From the NCBI GenBank assembly GCA_947396885.1, contig OX377204.1, positions 3,472,001 through 3,536,000 of the forward strand: 64,000 nucleotides of DNA. The letters are read 5' to 3'. The notes beneath the pieces are model-generated. The model was not told the origin of the DNA and made no database searches. It was given only the letters and a program-made list of their open reading frames with translations. Within the stretch, counting starts at the first letter, position 1, and each line of letters opens with the position of its first letter. This DNA comes from Heligmosomoides polygyrus polygyrus (Eukaryota > Nematoda > Chromadorea > Rhabditida > Heligmosomidae). This document shows, one piece after another, positions 12,701 through 21,064 of this stretch. Made by a program: the position numbers and the translations under genes.

Positions 12701-15700
12701 GATGAAACGTGGATTGTTTACAACATTGTCACCCATAAAAGATCCTGGTCAAACGATGTCTAAGGTTGATTTTAATCAAAAGAAGGTCGTGCTATCAATT
12801 TGCTGGGACTACAAGTGTGTGATATATTTAGAAGTGCTTCCAAGGAACCGGAATGTCAATTTGGACCTCTACTGTCGACAACTGATAAAACTGGGTGAAG
12901 CAATAAGGGAAGTGCGACCAGAATTGGCGAGTCGCAAAGGAGTAGTGTGCCACCAGGACAATGCTAGGCCTCGTACGTCTTTGGCGACTCGGCAAAAATT
13001 GTTGGAGTTTGGCGGGAAATTAGTGCTGCATCCACCATGTAGCACTGATCTTGCTCCATCGGATTACCACTTAATCCGATCGTTACAGAACTCCCTGAGT
13101 GGGAAAATCTTCATCGAAGATGAAGGTATCAAATATATCTCATGTGGTCCAGTTTTTTGCCGAGAAGGATAAGAATTTCTACGAGAGAGATATTATAAAA
13201 TTACCAGAAAGGTTTCAAAAGGTAAATGAACGAAACGGGCAATATATCGTTAATTGATGTTGCTTCATTATGATGAAATAATCTTTTCTTGAATCACTCA
13301 AAAATCTTAATTACTTTCTGAACAACCCAATATGAATTAAACAGCCTTAGAGTAGAGAGTCCTCCACCGTCAACCGCTGGTGAAAAAAAAAACTTCCTGG
13401 GCATCATTGTCTTGAACCTTTGTATAATGAACGGTCGTATTACCCTCCTCACGACGCTTAAAAAACTCACAGGTTGGGTTTTTCTAAACCCACTCAATTT
13501 TTGGCTCTAGACTGACCAGAAACATAAGAGGAACCGCGAGCCCGAACATGTTTCTGCACCCGCAGAAAATTCAGGGAGTTCAACCACATTTTGAGTGCAA
13601 TTCATGAAGTTATAGGTCTATCTCTGCACGGTTTCAAGAGACTACTTTTACGTATAAGACGAATGTCTTTAGTCTTGACTAAGTTCGCTGGTATTTTATT
13701 CTAACATTATCTTTTTACATGTGGCCTCCATCCACGTCATGAAAAAATGAAATAAAATGAATATCAGGTGACAGTCCAAGAAAGACTCTCGTATTAGTCC
13801 CGCATTTGAACTTCCGAAGACGGCGAATGGGTCGAAACGTAAGGCTGCCCAATAATTACTGGTTCACCTTGGAACCTCTCTGGCCACAGAAGTAAACAAA
13901 CCACCCAGATAATCCCGAGGCTTTACTACGAAGGAAATAACATGGCATGGGGAATGAATGAAAATATTTTTCTAATGCGTTGTGTAGGAGCAGAACACAT
14001 GGCGCTTCTTGAAGTGATCGCAATGAGCTTGTTCACACTTGACCTGACCTTTTTCTTCTCTTCTAGAAGATCCTTGCTGCCTCCTTCTTCAGTATATCTC
14101 TGCTATTCTTACCAGGTCTCCATGACGATGGCTCTGGTACTCACACTTGAATGTAGTTCTGGATTGTCCGCTTAATCTTGGCTGTTTCAGAACCAACGCG
14201 ATTTCGAGACCTACTACCGTAACCGTAATCATCTGACCACCGCCTACGGTGGCAACGGTGGTTCCACCGACTCGAAATGGATTCAGCTTCAGCAAGTGCC
14301 ACGTACGTTTACGCACCACCTCCTATCCTCAACCCTGAAAACTTGTGCCGAAATCGTCGTGGAAATATCAGGAAACAGCCTCCTTTTAACCTGTTTATTG
14401 TTCATCTCCACTACGAGCTTTCACAAGTATGTTGTGGATGGTTACGCCCCTCTCATCAAGTTCTGCTTCAGAAACGATCCAGAACTTGACTGGTAATCTA
14501 GCCGGTCAGCTCGGCAACGCTGCGAATCAGATGATGAACAAAGTGGGCGAGATCGCACAGGGAATTCAGACCGGTGTTTACGGCCAGCACAACAACTATG
14601 GCCAGCAGCAACAGCAACAACAACAACAGCAACAGCAGCCACAGCAGCAAAACTACCAGAATGGAAACGGCTACGGCGCTTCCATGCAGTGAGTTCCCCA
14701 TAGGTTCCTTGTTGGCGTTCATATAAAGCGATGGAGTACAGCACGGGCGAGGATAATTCTGAATGAACTACCGGCCAGATGAGGGTGAACTTTCGCTGAA
14801 GTGGTGGAGCCAAACATTAAGGAACGATTCTAATCACTCCGTGTTGGAGTGCGCCACGCGCCCTACTTCTAGTCGTATAGGCAATTTGAAAGCGTATTTG
14901 GCCTATACAAGGAATTGCGGTAGTCAGTCGATGAAGAAGTCAGCGTTCTGTCTTCCCCAGCAGCCAAGCCAGACCCCAGAGGGATGGAAGGCCTGGGCGA
15001 GTCACCCTAACCAAGATCCTCAACTCCGGGTGCAAGCAATATCTAAAGTTCGGTACCAAAGCTAAGGCTAATTAGTAAAGCAAAATGCATCTGAAGTGGT
15101 TTGACGACATGAATGAAGTGCATGGCGCACCATTAAGAAAGTCGTTGAATCCGCCTCTTTTCTCCTTAATTAAAAAAAATCCCGAATTCTTTTCCGTGTA
15201 TTTACAACTATTTGTCGTACCGTGGTGCAGTCGATGGAGACGCCGATTGTCGCGTGCACCTGGTTCCAGGTTCTTTCTTCGGATTTTCCGCATTGGCCAA
15301 CCAAGCATACCATCCCTTCTGGATCGGTGAGGACAAGCTGTCAGGCTCGTCCGAAAAAGATAAATGTGATTCGCGCACCTGCTTGACACCGTAGGTCATT
15401 GTATAAGACAAACACACGTTCAAATTGCTTCCACGACATTTCGTAGAAGAAGAATGCGTGGCTCATCCAAAAAGGGATTGATAAACGAGGCAGTTCGCTC
15501 TTTATCTACAGCGTTTTAACTTTAGTTTAAATCATTTACGTTAAATTTTTATAAATGATAATTATAAAGGACGGCGTTACTCAATCCATCTTGGGCTGCG
15601 CCACGCATTCTACTTCTACGGGGTGTCGAGGAGGTGATTTGAATGCGTATTTGCCCTATACATTTGCAGTGGCCAGCTGATGAACAAGTCAGTGTTTTAA

Positions 15701-18700
15701 CCTTCCCAGGGAGGTCTGGTACGAACTCGCCGACCCCGGAGGGATAGAAGGCTTGGTTGGCCTGGGCGGGAAATCCGAACCAGGAACCTGGTATCGGATG
15801 CACGCGACAGCTGGCATCTCCTCCGACTGCGTTACACGCCCCCATTGTAATACAGTGTGTAAATATCATTCATAATTGCAGACCTAATCCTACTTCTAAC
15901 GGCATGGCTCCTCCTGTTGTGAACGGCGTGGTCAACCTGAACGGCGTCAATGGCCACAGCGGTCAGACCTCGTACAATATGAACACCGACAGTCAATCGG
16001 TGAGCGTCTTTCACCTCCGTCTCCTAGAAGCGTAGGGGAGCGTTAGGCCATGCAACGATTGTCCTTAATTTCAGCGTTATGGCGTGAATGGACTCACAAA
16101 TGGAGGCGCATACCAGTCGAACGGGGACAGGTACTGGTCAACTGTTATTCTTAAAACGCTAGAGTATAGGGTAACAACCACAGTGCTACTGACCTGGGCT
16201 TCGCCTGGCAATTGACGACCATCCATGAGTATGGTTTAATCCTTGTGAAGCCCATCCCTCAGCCACTACATTCTCGTAATTTCCACTTCGAATAGTCAAC
16301 CTGAGCAAAAATCAATAAAACAGATCGATAATGCTCACCCAACCGATACTGTTTGCTTGTTGTGAAGTCTGCCTCGTCTGGTCAAGATATTCACGTGGCG
16401 GACAACCGTCAGGAGCGATCAAATGCCGACACAGATCTGAAACACGCTCGAAGGCTGTTATCCACGGTGTGACAGACGGACGGAAAGACGGATAGACGCA
16501 TGGACGGACGCAAGCTCTTTCATACACCATTTTCACATCAAATTGGACCCTTTTCAAACAAAGTTGGACACTGTTTAACGCTTTGAAAATTTATTTGAAC
16601 ATCCTTTAAACCAAAACCAGCGTCTTCCACACTAAAATGAAGAGTTTCCTGGAGCGTTAGAATATTTTTTTAATGATAGAAAAACTTACTACTAGCTTTT
16701 TTTAATTTTTAGACTCAACTGCCTCAATACGTGAAACGATTGTTTAAACTTTTATTGTACAAAATATTTTTAGAAAAATTGACTATGATTTGACTTAAGG
16801 CTCAAGAATGCAGCAACCACTTAGTTTGTTAAAAGAAGACATCTCGCCTTGCACTCTACAAGATAGATGTTCGCGATTTTATTTGATTGTTGGCGAAAAC
16901 TCTGTACACGTGAAGCAACACAGATTTAAACAGTACCTCAAGAGCAGCAATAAGAACACATATACACACATCGTTTTCTCAAGTACGCAGCATTTCCATA
17001 ATCAATCAATTAAAAATCGTGACAATCTAGTCAAGTGCATGGCGCGATCTTTTCTTTTTTGGCACTTTATGATTGCTGCGTCTTTCCGCTTTAAAATAAA
17101 ATTTGGTTTACACCTTTTCCTTTAAAAAATGAGTGTTTTTATAAAATCGCAAACGCTATACTCACTTAGTGGACCAAGTGGATTTCCACCTATTAATTAA
17201 ATAAAAATTGTGACGATTTAGTCGACTGCATGGTGCAATCCTTTATTTTAATACACCATAACTGACTGTTGCCTGCTTGCGCTTTAGAACAGAATTTGAC
17301 AGACACTTTTACATTAGAAAGTAGAGTTTTTATAAAATTGCAAACGGCAACCTCACTTAATGAAGCAGTTGAAATTAGAAATTTCAAAGAAATTCATACT
17401 AAATTTTTCTTCAATAAAATTTATTTTAAATGTTTCGGAGAATTTTTATTTAATTTATTGAAATGTGGAGGATGTGTCGTCGTTTTGATTTCAAAATGTT
17501 CAGTTGGTTTCAAAAGCGTCAAGTTTGCATAGAAGAGTGCGCATTTTGATTTGAAAAATGTTCAATTTGACGTGAAAATTGTATTTTTAGGTAATAAACT
17601 GCGATCCTCACAAAGCTGAAGACATCACCTACCTCTTCACTTAACGCAGCGCTGTTTTTTTCATTAACATTCCCATCCAATTTAACTTCATACTAGAACT
17701 GCGTAGTGTGACACCACCCTATCGGGCAAAGCCCCGATAAGAACCAGAAGTTTATTTTTTGAATTTTGCACAGCGCAAGCATCCATTTATAGGCCTAACA
17801 TGCAGCCGAATATGGGAAGTCACAACATGCCTGGAGCGTTTTCACCGAGCACTACCGGTCAACAGGGATACGTTGGACAGTATGGCAGTCCGGCAGGTGC
17901 TCCTGATCAGCGGTATGTCGCCTCGTTACCCATTCTGTAGAAGCAGCTCACTGACCCTAGGCGACTTTTCAGAGATCTCAGCGCCGTGCCGTATACGAAC
18001 GGTAACGGCTTCGCGGCTCAGGGCAGCATCAATCGTCCTCCATATCCGGATGCCAACGGTGTCAACCCACCGTCGGGCTACGTCCCGCAAAGTGAATCGT
18101 CGTTTCAGGCAAGTTTTTCCTACACGATGATGTTTTTTGCTTCAAAAGTATGTGTCCACCCTATGATATCGGACTTGCTTAAATTCCCCTTCAAAATGTG
18201 TGTATTTTTTGACGGGCTTTTTTTTTGGAAAATTGTTCTACTCATATATTAGGTTGTCCCATAAGTCCTTGAAGTTTTTTTCAACGATTCACTGCAGATT
18301 TCGCCGGCGCTCTCTTGCATAGTGCTGCATAACCTTCGAAAGAGAATGATTTGCTCTATCAGAACATGTATTGCGTTTCTTTTTTCATCATGAATTTTGT
18401 CAATTTCTAGGTCGTTGAAGTGGAAAGTGAAAAAGTGAAAAAGTAGCCATTTGCGCACTTGTTCTCTCCGCTTAGGTTTGTAATTTTTTGCGCAGTTTTT
18501 TATAGCATTTGGAAGACAATGTTCTGTGCTACAAGAATATGTGTTAGTGCTATTTGCTCATTTGTCCTTTATTGATTTTTAGGTCACCAAATTGGGACGT
18601 CCGAAGAAGGATGGTTATTTTTGCCGACAGCTCCTGCTCTGTGATTAGAATTTTTAGGTTGGTCTTATTTGTCATTCGAAAGACAATGTCTTTCTCTATA

Positions 18701-21064
18701 AGAATCTGTGTCGCTTTTATTGATTTCTATTGAATATCAACAAAACGCCAAAAAGAGAAAAACCGTCTTCACCAACAACTCCTTCTCTTTCTTCAGTTCT
18801 TGATATTCGATAGAAATCAGCGTGAGCCAATAAACGTGACACAAATTCTTACTGAGCAAGACATCCTCTTCCAAAAGACATATGACACCAAGCAAAAAAA
18901 GTCCAACCACGGAACCAGAGTTTTGATAAAAATTCGAACGGAAAAGTTGGACGTCCCAATTTGATGACCTAAAAATCAATAAAGGACAAATGAGCAAATA
19001 GCACTAACACATATTCTTGTAGTACAGAACATTGTCTTCCAAGTTTTATAAAAAACTGCACAAAAAATTACAAACCTAAGTGGAGAGAACAAGTGCGGAA
19101 ATGGCTACTTTTTCACTTTTTCACTTTTCACTTCAATGCCCTAAAAATTGACAAAATTCATGATGAAAAAAGAAATGCAACAAATGTTCTGATAGAGCAA
19201 ATCATTCTGCCTGCCTCTGCAGTGAATCGCTGAAAAAACTGCAAGGACTTATGGGGCAACCTAATATATAGAGTACGTGCCACTTCATCCAACTTTGAAA
19301 GCGGCGCAAAAGTGCGCCGGAAAGCGCCGTTTTCCGCTCGCCACGGTACCAGCTAATTTCGAAAAGTAGGCCATTGTTCCTTTTCTAAGCAACAAATAAG
19401 TTGGCAAATAACAAGCTAGTAAACGGAACGTTCAGAAGTTGAGGATACCGCGCCTTAAAGCGAATTGCGTCCGGCGCGACGCGTAGAGAGCGGAAAACCT
19501 CCGGTGCACTTTTGCGCTGCTTTTCATCTTTCTCGCCTCTTTTGCTTGTTGGACGAAGTGGCACTTCCAGTACTTATTGCCGATGTAATCTGCTCTTCAA
19601 AAAATAGTCACTATAACAGTTCTTCCATGGATGTGTGGTGTCTTTTGAAGAGCAAGCTCACAATCAGATCTAAGCCCTCAAGGACGCATGGATAGGGATA
19701 AAGATCGGCGTTAGGGCCCGTTCATACTTCGACGCCGAGCGACACGATGCCTCGTATTGAGGTTACATTGATCGAGCGACGCGATCAATCTATTTGCCCA
19801 CCACACATGCCATCCCGTCGCTCGATCCTCCAGCTCCGCGTAGAAGGCTTCGACCTCTTCGTCGTCGTCGTCGAATTGTGACGAACACAGTCAAAACTGG
19901 CACGGAGCCACATCGCTTCAGTCCTTAGGCCCCGTTTATACTTCCATCGGCGGGCGACGCGATTCGAACGGCGCGATGCGTCCCATCGCGTCGCGCTGTC
20001 TCGTACGGCGACGAGTACTCCGAACAGCCGGAGACGCGATCCACGATTACGCACCATTGCGTACTAGCACTCACACAACTGTGCACACATTCCCGGGTTC
20101 ACGCCTGTTTAGCCATTCCTAAAAACATTCAAAGGTCAAACACATTAGAAAAAACAGAATAAATCATGTTAGTAACAAACAGAAGAACACACAAAACAAA
20201 CAGGTAGGAATAAACACAAAACATCGCAAATGGAAGAGACACTCACCTTGCGAAATCCGGCTAGTCTCCAGGAAATCCGGGCGGCCGTCGACCTGAAAAG
20301 GAACTAAAATTTTACTTAGAAAGCACAAAACATGTCAGGGGTGTCGCAGAAGAAAAATAAAGCAAAAATCAAGAGCAAGTGCGAGGCCGCACTGCGAAAA
20401 TCAGCTGATCGAAGCCACACCGCGTCCCAATCCACCGCAATCAATCGCATCGCACCCAGTTCGAGCGCAACGCGATCCGACGCTGGGCGACGCCATTGGT
20501 CGCGGGTACACGCGATTCATTCCGGACAGCGAGCGTGGACGCCGGACGACGCGATCAATCAATTTGGCCTCATTGCGTGGCCATCGCGTCGCGCCGCGAC
20601 GAAGTATAAACGGGGCCGGTCAGCGCCTTTGCAAGATGCGCTGCGCATTCTACCTCTATGGGATATCAATAAAATATCTGTTTAAATACGTTTTGTCCAC
20701 CTCAGTGATTTGCATTGGCCAGTCTATGGACAAACTGGTGTTTCATCCTTGCCAAAAAAGTCTTTTACCATTTCACCAACGTATGGTAGGTTCGGTTGGC
20801 CTGGGTGGGAAACTCGAACCGAGAACCTTGAATTGGAGTGCACGCAATAAACGCGGCGCCTCTCCCGACAGCGCTTTCACACGTGCGGCTTCCGTAATCA
20901 CTTGTTTGCAGGGCATATCCGGAATGCAACTGCCGCCCGATGCCCCCTCAAACACTGGCGGTTATCGGCCGGATGTGATGCCTAACCCACAGTATCAGCA
21001 ACAGCTGCAGCAGCAACAGAATCTGCAGCAACAAATGGCTCAGCAACGATGGAACTCCGGATAA
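228..21064 (+). CDS. BRICHOS-domain protein, 3' eleven exons (5' end outside window)
   Basis: Eleven exons join in one open frame: 228-296, 656-781, 9368-9518, 9582-9742, 14191-14295, 14483-14688, 15882-15999, 16075-16130, 17793-17912, 17973-18108 and 20912-21064 (TAA). They total 1401 nt, 466 visible residues, and every intron phase agrees. The first two exons read YYDFKT then NRVAVIDETL and KTCFVMPLDRS, the start of a BRICHOS fold. Exon 4 gives CSDCYDFCLPDYGI and RICFYLFVPEW, the likely end of that domain with candidate disulphide cysteines. BRICHOS domains are lumenal chaperone-like domains of membrane or secreted proproteins such as ITM2/Bri, chondromodulin and proSP-C. The transmembrane segment expected upstream is not in the window. 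Residues after the domain form a long Gln/Asn/Gly/Pro-rich tail including 12 consecutive Gln. A C. elegans BRICHOS protein (bricd-1, from memory) would be the obvious comparator. Family assignment is by motif reading only. Confidence 0.75.
297..655 (+). repeat. tRNA-derived SINE (copy 1, near full length) filling an intron
   Basis: The element runs about 341-626. The head has an A-box-like TAGCGCAGTCGGAGG and a B-box-like GGTTCGGATTTC. A body shared with at least a dozen other copies follows, containing AAGCGCTGACTTGTTCATCG, and a 3' tail of TCCTTTATCCTTTA type. This copy serves as reference for the family in this window. Confidence 0.8.
782..1849. other. Intron sequence, nothing recognised
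   Basis: This is part of the large BRICHOS intron between exons 2 and 3. It is AT-rich, with no open frame resembling a known family and no terminal repeats that I could pair. Confidence 0.4.
1850..3132 (-). mobile_element. Apparently complete mariner element
   Basis: The terminal inverted repeats begin TTAGGTTGTAACGAA at both ends and are flanked by a TA duplication (1848-1849 and 3133-3134). The length of 1283 bp is typical of mariner elements. It contains one uninterrupted transposase gene on the minus strand. Confidence 0.92.
1927..2961 (-). CDS. mariner transposase, intact, 344 aa
   Basis: This is a cut-and-paste DNA transposase of the Tc1/mariner superfamily; it binds the element's inverted repeats and inserts at TA. 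The visible order is an N-terminal paired-type helix-turn-helix region (about residues 10-110), the mariner linker WVPHEL at 119-124, then the catalytic core. The catalytic triad is D156 in TCDEKW, D248 in LLLHDNARPH and D283 in SPTDYHFF. D248 and D283 are separated by 34 residues, the D,D34D signature. The length matches the usual 340-350. There is no frameshift or internal stop. The first in-frame Met may be M6 rather than M1. The copy may be recent or active, but activity cannot be inferred from sequence alone. Confidence 0.93.
   Translation of the reverse strand: MTFLQMNKRVIRGIYLYEFKLGTTAKEADEKINAAFGQGCSTIRTAYRWYQKFRNGDESLEEHEGRGRHSDVDEDKLRDVVEEDPQKGTREIAKVFGVSHNTAARHLKEIGKTKKLERWVPHELSEDQRNRRYEISSALLLRNETDPFLDRIVTCDEKWIMYDNRRRSAQWVDSDESPKVFAKPELHQKKVMVTVWWCSLGIIHRSFLPPGESITAEKYCIEIEEMMKKLKDIRPALVNRRRVLLLHDNARPHVARMTLQKLRELSIETLPHPPFSPDLSPTDYHFFKHLGDFLVGKIFKYQQDAESAFEDFVNFRTSDFHATGIEKLVSRWQRCVESEGFYFD
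3180..3462 (+). repeat. tRNA-derived SINE (copy 2, diverged)
   Basis: It has the same order as copy 1: a head with GGCGCAGTCAGAGTAGG, a degraded B box, the central GGTCGGTGAAT segment, and a tail near TCCTTTATCCTTA. It lies directly beyond the mariner in the same intron. Confidence 0.7.
3936..4245 (-). repeat. tRNA-derived SINE (copy 3, near full length)
   Basis: On the minus strand the head reads TGCAGCGCAGTCGGAGGAGG with the B box GGTTCGGATTTC. The tail is at the low-coordinate end, AAGGATAAGAATAAAGGA on the plus strand. All body segments of copy 1 are present. Confidence 0.8.
4250..4970. other. AT-rich intron sequence, nothing recognised
   Basis: No repeat pairs or coding potential could be supported here. 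It separates SINE copy 3 from the PIF/Harbinger-like element. Confidence 0.4.
4971..6618. mobile_element. PIF/Harbinger-like DNA element, no transposase seen
   Basis: The terminal inverted repeat is GGCCTATGGTATACTCCCG at the left, with its exact complement at the right, and a TAA duplication flanks each end. Three-base TWA duplications are the mark of PIF/Harbinger elements. The GC-rich arms (CGACGG/CGTCGC runs at 5000-5230 and 6530-6600) are subterminal. The interior shows no intact transposase, so this is probably a non-autonomous copy. A short relative is at 22019-22282. Confidence 0.6.
6660..7490 (+). pseudogene. Tc1/mariner-type transposase relic
   Basis: Broken frames read SWLNSFTRDPISR near 6760, QALMVWGRFYS near 7015, then SVLQDNFPDF and WPPHSSDLNPMD near 7225-7300. 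The last is the usual context of the third catalytic Asp of Tc1/mariner transposases. Stops and frameshifts separate these pieces. The terminal repeats could not be identified. Confidence 0.6.
7554..8464 (+). mobile_element. Degenerate mariner element with C-rich terminal repeats
   Basis: The inverted repeats start TTAGGGGGGGCCAAAAG and end with the complement in CTTTTGGCCCCCC; TA flanks each side. It is 911 bp, shorter than a full mariner. The coding relic (about 7868-8370) reads WVRPGELLPTFVRRD, VLLFDNAAPH and WKDGIRKLAERWQQ with frame breaks. The N-terminal DNA-binding part appears deleted. Confidence 0.75.
8465..9367. other. Intron remainder with a SINE fragment
   Basis: Positions 8556-8690 match the body of the SINE family (GGGGTCGATGAATTGGTGCC, then AAAACATTGCCTCATTCATC). 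The rest, to exon 3 at 9368, shows nothing I recognise. Confidence 0.5.
9368..9742 (+). CDS. BRICHOS gene exons 9368-9518 and 9582-9742
   Basis: The exon opens after TTCTTCCAG and reads KTSQTQGWDEKWQYLPSPLT. The small intron 9519-9581 has the donor A|GTACGT and the acceptor CTTTTCAG. It is 63 nt, a multiple of three, and open, so retention would insert 21 codons without a stop. The second exon carries CSDCYDFCLPDYGI and RICFYLFVPEW, the probable C-terminal strand and cysteines of the BRICHOS domain. It ends NNIEQ before a weaker GTCCGA donor. Confidence 0.78.
9743..10500. other. Intron sequence, nothing recognised
   Basis: There is no supported feature apart from a short GCTGCT-type triplet run near 10311-10335. 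Confidence 0.35.
10501..10673. repeat. Short element dense in ATTCGAAT motifs
   Basis: About 170 bp carry many copies of TTCGAA/ATTCGAAT in both orientations. Short inverted ends TGTGCTCT and AGAGCACA bound it. The layout (inverted ends, motif-dense interior) resembles the hAT-like copies with GTTAA or CGGAA repeats elsewhere in the window. No target duplication was confirmed. Confidence 0.45.
10866..10942 (-). tRNA. tRNA-like sequence, probable pseudogene
   Basis: On the minus strand the ends GGCGCCG and TGGCGCT pair over seven bases. An A-box-like TGGTGTAATGGCGTAGAGCA and a B box GGTTCGAGTCC are present. The anticodon stem TCCCG/CGGGA closes an 11-base loop rather than 7, and the T stem has a mismatch. 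A working tRNA is therefore doubtful; it may be the head of another SINE family. Confidence 0.4.
11589..13251 (+). pseudogene. mariner transposase pseudogene split by RTE insertion
   Basis: The N-terminal part starts at ATG 11589 with ERQKEHYRHILLFHFLSG and stops being mariner near 11690. After the insert, broken frames continue: the linker VWVPHEL near 12590, the first catalytic motif VTDDETWI near 12690, CHQDNARPR near 12950 and STDLAPSDYH near 13050. The spacing fits D,D34D. Frameshifts near 12760 and after 13130, plus the insert, make it non-functional. Confidence 0.85.
11691..12345 (+). pseudogene. 5'-truncated RTE-type retrotransposon 3' fragment
   Basis: It encodes the C-terminal region of an RTE-clade reverse transcriptase protein: [47 protein letters not shown] and DWIPRDVKRTPGRPSTRWSD. 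A close copy is at 26928-27662. It has frame breaks and sits inside the mariner. Confidence 0.8.
14191..14688 (+). CDS. BRICHOS gene exons 14191-14295 and 14483-14688 (poly-Gln)
   Basis: The first exon follows GCTGTTTCAG and reads NQRDFETYYRNRNHLTTAYG, ending QLQQ before GTGCCA. The second is placed at 14483 because it is the only acceptor near here that keeps phase 0; it lacks a strong pyrimidine tract, so this boundary is less certain. It encodes NLAGQLGNAANQMMNKVGEI, an amphipathic-looking stretch. A run of 12 Gln broken by Pro and a further QQQN follow, coded by mixed CAG/CAA. Confidence 0.7.
14846..15040 (-). repeat. tRNA-derived SINE fragment (copy 4)
   Basis: It carries body and head segments of the family on the minus strand (AGAAGTCAGCGTTCTGTCTT, CCAGAGGGATGGAAGGC); the B-box region is diverged. 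Confidence 0.6.
15224..15482 (+). repeat. tRNA-derived SINE (copy 5)
   Basis: The head reads TGGTGCAGTCGATGGAGACG with the B box TTCTTCGGATTTTCC. The body and the GCGTGGCTCATCC segment are present. Confidence 0.7.
15566..15843 (-). repeat. tRNA-derived SINE (copy 6, near full length)
   Basis: On the minus strand it runs from GTAACGCAGTCGGAGGAG through GGTTCGGATTTC to AATGCGTGGCGCAGCCC. It ends 38 bp before BRICHOS exon 15882-15999. Confidence 0.8.
15882..16130 (+). CDS. BRICHOS gene exons 15882-15999 and 16075-16130
   Basis: The first exon follows CATAATTGCAG, takes up phase 2, and reads PNPTSNGMAPPVVNGVVNLN, ending before GTGAGC. A 75-nt intron follows. The next exon, after TTAATTTCAG, reads RYGVNGLTNGGAYQSNGD and ends at GTACTG. 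The composition is Asn/Gly-rich with no domain recognised. Both frames agree with the exons on either side. Confidence 0.75.
16131..17792. other. AT-rich intron, nothing recognised
   Basis: This 1.66-kb BRICHOS intron is low in GC with no supported coding or paired terminal repeats. Two segments near 16998-17140 and 17190-17340 are loosely similar to each other (CAATCAATTAAAAATCGTGA and AATTAAATAAAAATTGTGAC, each followed by GCATGG and TTTATAAAAT), which may mark an old tandem duplication. Confidence 0.4.
17793..18108 (+). CDS. BRICHOS gene exons 17793-17912 and 17973-18108
   Basis: The first exon uses the acceptor CATTTATAG; the nearer TTGCACAG would put a stop in frame. It encodes RPNMQPNMGSHNMPG and a Ser/Gly/Gln-rich stretch, ending at GTATGT. 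The second follows CGACTTTTCAG, reads DLSAVPYTNGNGFAAQG, and ends CAG before GCAAGT. That is a non-canonical GC donor, the recognised GC-AG class. The phase stays open to the last exon. Confidence 0.75.
18249..19264. mobile_element. Foldback mariner-type MITE (copy A)
   Basis: This 1016-bp element begins TTAGGTTGTCCCATAAGTCC and ends with a near-complement, flanked by TA. Most of its length is palindromic: the left half (AGTGAAAAAGTGAAAAAGTA, CAAATTGGGACGTCC) reappears inverted in the right half. No transposase is present. It lies inside the GC-AG intron 18109-20911. A second copy is split at 33597-38715. Confidence 0.85.
19707..20611. repeat. GC-rich inverted-repeat element(s)
   Basis: There are inverted ends of the type GGCCCCGTTTATACTTC at 19928 and the complement near 20597-20611. 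A related outer start GGGCCCGTTCATACTTCGAC is at 19708. Internal GCGACGCGAT runs are mirrored on both sides. It is probably two related MITEs, one nested. No target duplication was confirmed. Confidence 0.5.
20628..20885 (-). repeat. tRNA-derived SINE (copy 7)
   Basis: On the minus strand it has a diverged head with GGTTCGAGTTTCC as B box, and the TAGAGGTAGAATGCGCAGCG tail-side segment. It ends just before the last BRICHOS exon. Confidence 0.7.
20912..21064 (+). CDS. BRICHOS gene terminal exon
   Basis: This exon follows TTGTTTGCAG in phase 0 and ends at TAA 21062-21064. It encodes GISGMQLPPDAPSNTGGY, then PQYQQQLQQQQ and a final QQRWNSG. It closes the Gln-rich tail. No clear AATAAA was seen in the few hundred bases after the stop, so the 3' end of the mRNA is not placed. 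Confidence 0.78.
   Translation, partial: GISGMQLPPDAPSNTGGYRPDVMPNPQYQQQLQQQQNLQQQMAQQRWNSG

Larger units (their letters stand above)
11409..13330 (+). mobile_element. mariner relic interrupted by an RTE fragment
   Basis: The ends are TTGGGTTGTTCAGAAAGTAA and its complement, with TA on both sides. The 1922-bp length is explained by a foreign insert of about 650 bp at roughly 11691-12345. Mariner coding relics lie on both sides of the insert. Confidence 0.85.

Noticed and set aside
13830..13920. Possible coding exon before BRICHOS exon 14191
   Set aside because: No phase-compatible acceptor and donor pair, and the exon chain is already continuous without it.
16998..17340. Possible CRISPR-like or satellite repeat pair
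   Set aside because: Only two loosely similar segments without regular spacing; the organism is eukaryotic.
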